Shown here: piece by piece, positions 48,326 through 58,252 of the stretch
How positions within the stretch are numbered: the stretch's first letter is position 1
Layout: each line of letters begins with the position of its first letter
Source of the DNA: Anthopleura xanthogrammica
Taxonomy: Eukaryota > Cnidaria > Anthozoa > Actiniaria > Actiniidae
Assembly (NCBI GenBank): GCA_964019055.1
Contig: OZ025217.1
Coordinates: 1,131,501 to 1,195,500 of the forward strand
Length of the DNA stretch: 64,000 nucleotides
Reading direction: 5' to 3'
Notes under the pieces: generated by a model
Databases searched by the model: none
What the model saw: the letters and a program-made list of their open reading frames with translations, nothing else
Told to the model about the DNA's origin: nothing
Made by a program: the position numbers and the translations under genes

Positions 48326-49061
48326 GGAATTAGTGTGTTGGTTTTGTGGAGGGAGGAAGATCGGAGAACCCAGAGGAAGGACCTACCAGCTGCACGAAAA
48401 AACTAAACTCGAAAACTGGATTGTTGTTGTAATTCGAGCGGCCCTTGCCCAAGTCTTAAAAGTCATAAATCTCGCAAAATTCGAGATGGATGGCAAACAT
48501 ATGCTATGATTCTTATACATTACGTATACTTCAACTTTTTTTCTGTACATTTTTGGATTGTTTTTGTATGAGTGGGGCTGAAGAGACTTGGAGCTAGGAC
48601 CGCTTGGCTAAGCATCGAAGCGCGCTGCGATTGGTCGGTTTGTGTGTGCACCGGATACCTAGTGATTTGTACCCGTACGATTTCTAAGAAAATAAAATAA
48701 ATGATTGAAGGTTAGTTTGTTTTTGGAATAAATCACACTGCAGTGGTCTTACTAAGTGACGTTTTTTAGTGGGTGGAAATTTACGATCTAGACAGTACAA
48801 ATTTGCTCACTTGTGAAAACATTGTGAAAATGAAAAGTTATGTCTACATTAATATGTGTTGGGGGGTGTTTAGCGGAAGTGAAAGTGTGGATATTTTTTA
48901 AAATGTCAACTTGAGGCCAAGGTTGGTTTTGGTTGAGAGATTTATTATTTATCTATTAGTATTATTATTTATAATTTTTATTTTCTTGCTTGTTTAATGG
49001 AGATATATTATATTATATTATATGTTGTTACTCCTGCTGCTTATTATGATTATTATGGAGG
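48326..49061. other. flank of minisatellite element and unique DNA
   Basis: Starts with the conserved element flank (TGGAGGGAGGAAGATCGGAG). The rest shows no gene; AATAAA occurs near 48690. Confidence 0.45.
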
Positions 49062-49165
49062 GATTATTATTATCATATTATTAATATTAATTATTATCAT
49101 CATCATCATCATCATTATTATCATTATTATTATCGTTGTCATTATTATTATTATTATTATTATAA
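49062..49165. repeat. (ATT/ATC)n microsatellite
   Basis: An imperfect trinucleotide run of ATT and ATC triplets. Confidence 0.9.
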
Positions 49166-49202
49166 TTCTCTTTAGCATTATCTGTAAGTTTTATGCACGT
49201 TT

Positions 49203-49832
49203 ATGATGGTGATGATGATGATGATGGTGGTGGTGATGATGCAGAGTGGTGCTGATGGTGCTGATGGTGCTGATGGTGCTGATGGTGCTGATGATGGTGA
49301 TGATGCTGATGATGATGATGGTATTGATGATGATGGTGATGATGATGATGGTGCTGATGATGCTGATGATGATGGTATTGATGATGGTGGTGATGGTGAT
49401 GATGCCGAGTGGTGCTGATGATGGTAATGATGATGATGGTGCTGATGATGCTGATGATGATGGTATTGATGATGGTGGTGATGATGCCGAGTGGTGCTGA
49501 TGATGGTAATGATGATGATGGTGCTGATGATGCTGATGATGATGGTATTGATGATGGTGGTGATGGTGATGATGCCGAGTGGTGCTGATGATGGTAATGA
49601 TGATGATGGTGCTGATGATGCTGATGATGATGGTATTGATGATGGTGGTGATGGTGATGATGCCGAGTGGTGCTGATGATGGTAATGATGATGATGGTGC
49701 TGATGATGCTGATGATGATGGTATTGATGATGGTGGTGATGGTGATGATGCCGAGTGGTGCTGATGATGGTATTGATGATGATGGTGATGATGCTGATGA
49801 TGATGGTATTGATGATGTTGACGATGATAATA
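49203..49832. repeat. 88-bp GAT/GCT minisatellite
   Basis: A higher-order array built from GATGAT/GGTGCT triplets. The marker GCCGAGTGGTGCTGATGATG occurs at 49404, 49486, 49574, 49662 and 49750, a period of 88 with one 82-bp unit. 88 is not a multiple of 3, so the long Met/Asp and His/Ser frames shift between units and are not proteins. Confidence 0.95.
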
Positions 49833-51111
49833 ATGACTCGTATACTAACAATCATATCAGAAAAAAACGAAAATTCTGTGTAAGCCAAAGTTTCTAGTCA
49901 AGTTTCTAGTGCTAGTATTAATAAGCGACTTCTATAAACGTCGTGAATGACACCTGCATTAAGAGATACCTTTCTTTCTACCTTATTTTTCAAATAATAA
50001 TATCGACTATGTAATTGCTATGTAGTACGAAGAGAGCACTTTATATTTTCTGCGGTTGATCACTATCAAGTGGAAATAATTATATCACGACAGTATGGGG
50101 AATAAACTGACCAGCTCTTATTGAGATTTCGATAGACCTTAATTCATAAAAATAACTGGAACAGGAATAATTATAAAATAGAACAGTTAGCAATGCAACA
50201 AACCTTCTGGGATCCCCAACTTTGAACCAGCGGGAACATCCGTTCGGAACGCATTCTAAAAACACTAGAAGAACGCTTTTTTAAGTGAATTATTGACCTA
50301 AAAATTCTATTAAAATTTCATTGGTTGAATTAATGCGTTAACATGTTAATGAAATTGATTGAAAAGCAAAGAGGCGGTAAAGTCGCCTTCATCGGAACTG
50401 TTCTCAGTTGCAGGCATATTGTGAGTTTGCTTTTTCTTTTTGCGTCCATCCGAGGACACATTGCGTTGAATGATGCTTTTTCACCAAAATTAATGAAGGA
50501 CATGATAAGGATAACTGCTCACAAAAAAGCTAAAAAAATAATGTGCAAAAGCACTAAAAAAACCTCTAGTAAAAATTACTTATTTGGAAAAATTAGTCTA
50601 GCATTTGTCTAGTGAATACGGCAAAATGCTGTGCAAAAAAATTACGTAATAAAATTTAAAGCAAAAAACTGACCAGAAGTAATGATATTTTTTTATTTCC
50701 AGGGACTATTTTTTTCTATTTATAGTTATCACAGATTTTTCATCAGTTTATTAGGAAATCTCGTTTTTACGTTCGCTTCTAGTTAACTCTACATTAACAG
50801 TTATAACGAGCCAAAATATGTCAGTGATGAAAAACTTATTGGTATGAAAATTAACTGAATTTGAAATGACTCTGTGAGTCCAAAACAAGACCGAACGTAA
50901 TGTAGTGAGAACTTGATAGCAAATTTCCATTTTCTATTTGGAGTTGATGGGTCTGGTGAAGGCCAGCGATTTGCCCATCAAGAGTACAAACAATCATGAC
51001 ATAGATCTAAACATATCAGGTTTAAATTTCATTCGCATTTTCGAACTCATTCTTCCATTATAAAATCGCTCTCGTCCTCCAAAACAAAACGCTTGAAGAG
51101 TTTTAAATAAA
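49833..51111. other. gene-poor DNA, downstream of GPCR
   Basis: Contains the 3' flank of the minus-strand GPCR. I see no other gene. Confidence 0.5.
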
Positions 51112-52461
51112 CTAGTTTACTGAACTCGAAGGGTTGTTTTTCTTCTCTCCTACTTTGGTTATATCTGTAAATTTATCTGCCACTGCCATAACTTCTTTTC
51201 CATCGCAAACAAAGCAAACTTCGAGGTTTTTAGGAAAGTAGTTTTTCTCACCGTCAAAAACAGTAGGATCGATACGAGAACGGTAAAAATTTCTCCCAAA
51301 AATTGTAAAACAGCTTGTGCTCTGGTCAGCAGGTACATAGGATAAAGAATCATGCCGAGATGAATGGTCGTTTCCTCGACAAAACGCACAGGTTAATGTT
51401 TCTTGGATATAACTCCAAATAACACGGTTTCTAAATATGTAAATAGCAGGAAAAAGCGATCGCTTTAAAGTGAAAATAAAATACGTTATAAAACCAATTC
51501 CAAAACCAGCTCTATCAGAGGTTATTATACTCCAAAATATAACACAAAGATAGGGGAAAGTACAGATAACGAACATGAGAAATAAAATGATTGCTGTCTT
51601 GGAGGAACGTTTGTAAGCATCAACGGCGAATCGCTCAGCGCTGTAGTTCCGTGAGACGTAATTGTTGTCAATGTTGACTTTACTTCGCCCCCGAACAGCT
51701 TGAATGATGCGATAAAAAACGTAGTAACAAACAAGAAATGGAAAAACAATATTGATGACTTTGAAGAAAATATTAAAGACTTCGATTCGGATTAAAGGTT
51801 CGTAGAAGTGGGGGAAAGTGCTACATCTTTTTCTGTCATTTAGTTTGTGGATTAGGTTCCACGGAGCAGCTGATAATACTGCTTGAATCCACGACCAGAC
51901 GATGAGGAGATGAGCTCGCCTGTGGGTCATCAATCGACGAAGGCCTTTAACCAGCGTAACGTAGCGATCTACTGCAATCCCGCACATTGTTAGGATCGCT
52001 ACTATATGAAAAAGATCCTCGAAGCAAAAGACAATGCGACATAGCGTGAATTCGTTGTACACTGCCGAGCCGAGTATCATGCTTAACCAAAATGGAAGGT
52101 CAAAAACCGATGAAAGAAGATCGGCGGCACATAGATTTACCACCAAAGTGTTAGTTATTGTCCTCATTTTGAAATTCTTACAATATGTAAAGATAATGAA
52201 GAAATTCCCCATCGCAGCTACGCCAATAGCGAAGAGCATCACAGTAGCTTTACCGAGGTTAATCTCGTCAGGATTATCAATGTTCTGCGTAACATTATTC
52301 ACCATAGAGAAATTTGTATTACTACAGTTCATTAAGCGTCCAGCTTGACCGTCGTTCCCGAGGGATAGAGTTTGTTTTGAATGAGTATTCAATAAACATG
52401 GAGCCATATTCGTATTATTTGGTATCGTTGGGATAGAAGAGTTGTCATAGCTTGGATTCAT
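51112..52461 (-). CDS. class A (rhodopsin-like) G protein-coupled receptor, orphan
   Basis: A 449-aa plasma-membrane receptor in one exon from ATG 52461. The extracellular N-terminus (1-70) has several N-glycosylation sequons (NSS, NNT, NCS, NFS, NVT). Seven helices follow. GN with N1.50 is at 86, NLCAADLL with D2.50 at 114, C3.25 at 141, IAVDRYV with an intact DRY at 165-167, and TM4 is near 185-201. C213 in loop 2 can pair with C141. P5.50 is at 241. TM6 reads CTFP (Trp6.48 replaced by Thr) and TM7 reads SLFPAIY, so NPxxY has lost its Asn. A Cys pair (CAFC, 358-361) after TM7 may be palmitoylated. No ligand can be assigned; lineage-specific aminergic/melatonin/opsin-like receptors are common in cnidarians (established). 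Conserved disulphide and DRY argue for a working receptor. Confidence 0.9.
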   Translation of the reverse strand: MNPSYDNSSIPTIPNNTNMAPCLLNTHSKQTLSLGNDGQAGRLMNCSNTNFSMVNNVTQNIDNPDEINLGKATVMLFAIGVAAMGNFFIIFTYCKNFKMRTITNTLVVNLCAADLLSSVFDLPFWLSMILGSAVYNEFTLCRIVFCFEDLFHIVAILTMCGIAVDRYVTLVKGLRRLMTHRRAHLLIVWSWIQAVLSAAPWNLIHKLNDRKRCSTFPHFYEPLIRIEVFNIFFKVINIVFPFLVCYYVFYRIIQAVRGRSKVNIDNNYVSRNYSAERFAVDAYKRSSKTAIILFLMFVICTFPYLCVIFWSIITSDRAGFGIGFITYFIFTLKRSLFPAIYIFRNRVIWSYIQETLTCAFCRGNDHSSRHDSLSYVPADQSTSCFTIFGRNFYRSRIDPTVFDGEKNYFPKNLEVCFVCDGKEVMAVADKFTDITKVGEKKNNPSSSVN

Positions 52462-55400
52462 ATGCTAGTTTATGCTCCTTCCTCATCATCAAATGAACAG
52501 TCGATATTCAATACATCTGCACTTCTTGCCCTTGATCTTGATTCAACTGCGGCTCCACCATTTCTAGTAACCCTTGAGCTCAAAAACCATCAGATATATT
52601 ATTCAGGTTCACTTTGAAGGCAATGTCGATCCTCGATAAGATCGCTTGATGTGAAATATACTTCACCCTCTACGCATGCGTATTGAGTCAAATACTTGAG
52701 AGACTTTTCACGAGTCGAACGGTAAAAAGCCCCTTCAACCTGGCTAGGCAGGGCGAATTATAACAAAAAACACATAGATATCAATTAAGATATCGAAAGC
52801 TATTGGTCGAATAATAAGCAGATAAACTAGAAGATATTCAGCAGTTGATTGTGTTTGATTAACTTGACAGCACAGATTCCATTTAGTGGGGCAGTGATAA
52901 AAAATCGTTCATAACAGCTGTTGGTAAAACTGAACATGCAAATGAGTTACTAACAGGACGTGAAGATTACTGTCGCTCTGTAGTCTTAGTCTTTTTGATT
53001 GCAAAATTTATTCTAAACGTGGATTTGGACAAAAGGCGTCGGAAAAAATGGGGTGAAAAAAATTATCGTAAACAAGCCGCTCGAATTTACGTTATTTTTC
53101 TAAAAAAAATGTGTCCACTAAGTTTGCGCGCTTGCTTGAAATATTTTTTCTTTCTTTTGAATTAAGAAAAGCGGTAAGATACAATGGAATATGCTTTACG
53201 TATTTTCCTGCTCTTCCGCACCAACGCAAAACCGGCTTGAGTAACAAGAGAAAAAATGGAAAAAAACTTGTGACAACATAATGAGCTCTTCATCCTCGTG
53301 GAGTGGTAGAAAGAAAAGAGGATTTCTGCTCAAATAGCAGGCAGGATTGTCCTGTTATCAGCACACTGAGGAAAGAAAGCAAGTAGGCAATCAATAATAA
53401 TTATTTGGACAAAGTCGATGGTAGCACTATTATCCTATAACACACAGCCTTTACAAACGTCAAGTACAATGCATTCTGCAGAACTCAACTTGAAATCCAT
53501 TTCTACTTCTGGGCCAAGAGCCGATCTTCTTATCTTGACCGATTTTAATGGGATTTTCTTAGAACAGCGGAAATTGAGCGCGAAAAATTTCGAGGGGATT
53601 ATCAAGAACTTTCTAAAAACGCGGAAAGAACGTAGGAAGAGAATAAAGAGAAAAAAGACCGAATATTTTGCAAGAGAAAACTGAAGATTCTAATATCCAA
53701 AAATATGCCTTGTTTTTAACCTTAGAATTGTTTATTTTTTTTGTTAACCAATCCGGGTTTTCTGAATCAAATACATCCATACCTATTTAGTCGGTTATAG
53801 TATCCCGGGTTAATTATCCCGGGTTAATTATCAGACTTGTTTATTCTTGGTTAGTCATAACTTACTTCCATATCCATAAACACAAATAAAAACTGAAAAC
53901 TAATAGAGAACTCAACAATTTGGAGAAAGGAAAAAAAAGAACGAAACGGATAAAATTTAAAGCGGACGATAGCAAAACGCGCCCAATCAATCCTTTCTTC
54001 CAGCCCACACAAAGGCTATTTTGACAACGAGCAAAGAATAGCTCCTTGAATTAGAACGACGGGAGTAAATTAGGAATAAAGTAGGGGTAAAAAAAACATC
54101 TAAGGTACAGATAGAGAGAGATAAAAAGAGAGAGAGAGAGAGTTAGCTTATGTACCTAAATCTTGAGCTTAAACTCAAAGCTAACCAAACTTATATGGAA
54201 TACATGTTTAATCACGTATATATGCGAAAAAAAGTTTTTTAAATTAATGAGGGAGAAAATCAGAAGTATTTCATTTGATCTGACAGCTCAAACAAATTAA
54301 TGACCATCATGATAACCGAGGAAAAAAACACTTATTATTGAGCCGAAAGTTGACATTATGAAAAAAGGACAAAATCTATACGCAATATTATCTTTTTTTA
54401 AATTAAATTTCCTATTTTACTGACGAACCTCCACAAATGAAATTACTCGTAATTTACACTTTCAGTCCTTTTAGTGTGTGAGATGACACAGGGGAGAAAA
54501 AGTAGGATAAATATTGATCAATGTTGCCTGAACAATATACTGAGAAAGTGTATATATCATAAGTAGGTATATAATAAGCTGATTTGAGTGAAATTCTCGT
54601 TTAATCCCAGAAAGCGATTTTCCGTTCTCAGTTGCACGCGATGGAGTAAAGGTCAGTTAGCACCGATTTCTGATACACTTGTAAATCATGTTCTTTTTGA
54701 CAGATGTCTAGCAAATGTGGACTTTCATTGGGATTCAACGGTAGACATGGCGACTATAAGGGAATTTCAATAGCACCTACGTCAGAATGATGCTAGATTT
54801 ATCTCTAAAAACCCACATAAAATTATTCTGTTATTTCATTTCCTGTCCTTTCGTTTTAATTTAGAATTGTGCGTCATCAGCTTTAGCAAAAGATTAATTT
54901 AAATTTGGAATAATAAGATTGATAATTCAAATTAGACATTGTTTTATTTGTGTTTTTCTTCTTCTAGTATTCTTGTTGTTTATGTGACTTATATATTTGG
55001 TACTGTGTCATTAATCAAGATAATATGAGGTTAGAGATAAAAAGAGTTCATCAAGAATTGAAAGGAACTTTTTTTTTTATAGTATTCATACACTTCCTCT
55101 TCTTCCTACACTTTTTCTTCTTCTTCTTCTTCTTTATCCTAAGGAGACTATACTCTTTTTCGCAAGCCAGCAACAAAAGCTTGAAAATTTTCATTATTTC
55201 TCTCTTTCTTTGCACAAGTAATATTAATATTAAATTATAGACTTCCCATACATGAGAAGAACTACACAAAGTTATTAAATCTGTTAATGAAATCCCAAGG
55301 AGAGCTGAGCCATGATAAATATAATATAACTCATCCAACTGCAATCACAAACGACCAACTCTAAGTTTAAACACATTTCTTTGGAAAACTGTAAACTTTG

Positions 55401-56390
55401 ATTATAAGGACGAAGATTCATTAACATGAATTCAATAACAAAATTTTCCTTAATTTAGAAAACCATTAGAAATACTCCTGAAAGTTAACACCCAAGGCTA
55501 AACTGAAATGTTGCCTCGGATTAAATAAGTAAGACGATATTCTGGCAGCTATTTCTCTAATCCTTTCAAGTCTATGTAATTTCTGTCTTGACTAATGAAA
55601 GAACCTGTTGTTTGGCAGCCCAATTTCTTTTTATCAAAACAGTGCTGAATTTATGAAGTTTTTGACAGAACAAATACTTAGATAGACAGGCTTCATTGTG
55701 TTTTGCAAGCAGCTGTAAAAGCTTGGTTCATTTTTCTTTGTTTCCTTTATCAATTTTTTTTAACATGTTCTTGATTCAAAATATAAATGAAGCCGTTCAA
55801 ATTGCCATGGAAACGGTGACATAAATGTACAAGGAAGTACAATATTTGGTGTTTTTCTTTCTCCATATATGCAAATATTTCAAAGTCAAAATCTTGAGTT
55901 ATAATCATATTAATTATAAGTATGTTAAAAAATTCGGGACATAAACTACAATAGAAATATGATTTTTTTTTTTTTTTTTGAAAAAAAAGAAATATAACAT
56001 TCTATTTGAAATCTTTTTTCGGATATTTTGGCCACAGCAATGAATAAAAGGATGTATGAACAATTAAGAGTGACTACTTAAATTGAAGCACGCAACGCCG
56101 CATGCGATATTTGCGGAACCAGGTCGGCTCCAAGTAATAAGAAGTGATCACGTACCAGACTATTTTAATGAAATGTTGAGAAAAGGAAGTCGATTTTAAT
56201 AGAATAATGGCCAGAAATAACGGTGAGACTGACGTGTGCAGGGTAATGAGCACTTCAGTTCTTGAGGCTTTTTTAATTACCGAAAATACGTACAAAGAAA
56301 AAAAAAGAAAACAGAATATATGAATGAATGAATAAAAGAACGTACAAACGAATGAATGACAACAAGACAGGCAAGCAAAAATAAATAAAG
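52462..56390. other. gene-poor DNA upstream of GPCR
   Basis: No gene is supported. Minor features are a duplicated ATCCCGGGTTAATT at about 53802-53833, an (AG)n run at 54125-54142 and A/T-rich tracts. Confidence 0.5.
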
Positions 56391-56917
56391 AATGGATGAA
56401 TGAATGAATGAATGAATGAATGAATGGACGAATGAATGCGGAATGAATGGATGAATGAATGAATGAATGAATGAATGAATGAATGAATGAATGAATGAAT
56501 GAATGAATGAATGAATGAACGAATGAACGAATGAATGAATGAACGAATGAACGAATGAACGAATGAACGAATGAACGAATGAACGAATGAACGAATGAAC
56601 GAATGAATGGATGAATGAATGAATGAATGGATGGATGAATGAACGAATGGATAAAAGAATGAATGAATGAATGAATGGATAAAAGAATGAATGAATGGAT
56701 AAAAGAATGAATGAATGAATGAATGGATAAAAGAATGAATGAATGAATGAACGAACGAACGAATGAATGCGGAATGAATGAATGAATGAATGAATGAACG
56801 AACGAATGAATGCGGAATGAATGAATGAATGAATGAATGAATGAATGAATGAATGAATGAATGAATGAATGAATGAATGAATGAATGAATGAATGAATGA
56901 ATGAATGAGTGAGTAAA
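56391..56917. repeat. (AATG)n tetranucleotide array with variant blocks
   Basis: More than 500 bases of GAATGAAT with blocks of GAACGAAT (56515-56605), GGATAAAAGAATGAATGAAT repeats (56650-56740) and GAATGCGGAATG inserts. Minus-strand frames of nearly 300 codons reading Ser-Phe-Ile-His are artefacts; every frame of this repeat is open. Confidence 0.97.
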
Positions 56918-57375
56918 TTAATGAGAAAAGAAAGAAAGAAATAAGAATGAATGAATGGCATAGCACGAGTACAAAAAGAAAAGTATAATAAAAGCATAGT
57001 AATCTTGCCGCTTTCCGATTACTATCCCAGACAACCTCCGAACCGATAACCTGTGCGCGAACAAGATCTCCGGATATCACTACAGTACAATGGTGTTTAA
57101 ACAAATCATGCATATTTACAAATCAAATGACTCATTCGACAGAAAGATTATCGACTCTAAAATCTCCTCAATGACTGGGCGATGCTATCGTGTTTTTGGC
57201 CGATAAAACACGTCAAACCAGATCTAAAAAACCAAAAACATTGCTCAGCTGTCTTTTGCCTCAGTTTGCCTCTCACATCCGCAGACTCGGTATCACATGT
57301 GAGTAGAGTTTGTTAGGTCTCTCCTTTGATTCAAGGGTTTTTCTCCAGGTTTTCTCCCTCCATTATAAAATTTAA

Positions 57376-57455
57376 CACGCTAAATTCGAATTCGATCTGT
57401 GAGTTATCTGTGTCCTGACTTAGATCAGTCCAGAGGTTGTTTCAGGGTATCGGTA
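57376..57455 (-). repeat. single-unit copy of the 57/58-bp minisatellite element, inverted
   Basis: On the minus strand this reads CCTGAAACAACCTCTGGACTGATCTAAG-like sequence, GTCAGGACACAGATAACTCA and CAGATCGAATTCGAATTTAG, followed by GGAGGGAGAAAACCTGGAG. It holds one unit with both flanks of the family seen at 38.6 and 48.1 kb. Confidence 0.85.
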
Positions 57456-57650
57456 AAATTTGAAGGCCTCAGTATAATTTAGTAAGTATGAGAGGACCAA
57501 AGCCATCCCCTCCCCCCTCCCCCTAATTATTTGATTTTTATGATCCTGCCAGACAAATTCAAGAGATCATAAATCTCTTCGAGTAAGTTTGCGTGGTATT
57601 TTGAACAAACTCTAAGCTGCACCCTTAAAGTAAAAGCACGCTATTTTTGA

Positions 57651-57929
57651 TTAGGTTCCTAAGATACAGTCATGGAGACAGATATTTTTGACAAACGACA
57701 TGAACTCCGATCCTTGACCTTCACAGGTCAACTCAACCTGGTAAACTCTAAAAAAATACGATAATTCTATACAACTGCAAGCTTAATAAACTTTAAACAC
57801 CTTGTAAAGTAAAATATACACATTCAGGGAGCTATAAGATGTATTAGGTTGTAAAATATTCAGCTTACCTGTGTGAAAAGACGAAGAAAAGATCTCTTCT
57901 TGTTTGAAGTGTGTTTCGTTTGCCGCCAT
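57651..57929 (-). CDS. possible small two-exon gene, unknown product
   Basis: Exon 1 (57869-57929) starts in CAAAATGGCGGC, a YY1/Kozak-like context, and reads MAANETHFKQEEIFSSSFHT to a clean ACAG|GTAAGC donor. A 123-base intron ends in TTTTTTTAGAG. Using the second AG, exon 2 (57651-57745) joins in phase 1 and reads VYQVELTCEGQGSEFMSFVK to a TAA, giving 51 aa in all. If exon 2 has its own donor the protein is longer. I do not recognise it. The context is good for a real 5' end; the total product is uncertain. Confidence 0.38.
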
Positions 57930-58150
57930 TTTGAAGTACACAAGAAGTACACAGGGATCCCGTCAAAAAACCACAGGGATCCCAGCTGTTACTTTTGTAA
58001 AATAGTACACTTGTGCGTCCAGTATGTGAGTGTCTATCCATGTGTTTTCCAATTCGAAGGCACCTGATTCATTGCGTAGACGTCGTAGCTACACATAACG
58101 TTACAAAGTTGCTCCTAAGAGTTTTTTTTTTTTGTACTCAGTTTGTTTTG
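57930..58150. promoter_or_regulatory. possible bidirectional promoter
   Basis: It lies between the minus-strand YY1-type start (57929) and a plus-strand segment ending in ACAAAG|GTAAGAAAT (donor at 58252/58253). That segment has no ATG-led frame and could be a non-coding first exon. No TATA box is evident. Low confidence. Confidence 0.25.
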
Positions 58151-58252
58151 ATTGGCGCTGAGAAGTTGCGACCGTGGGCTTGCCACTGAACCTGTCCCAA
58201 ACGTCGCCCCTTACCCTGTCCCACAAAATCTCGTTCCGTCAACTACAAAGGT

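Noticed and set aside
51159..52348. Additional frames over the GPCR on both strands
   Set aside because: Shadows of the receptor's coding frame.
56074..57113. 307- and 278-codon Ser-Phe-Ile-His frames
   Set aside because: AATG tetranucleotide repeat leaves all frames open.
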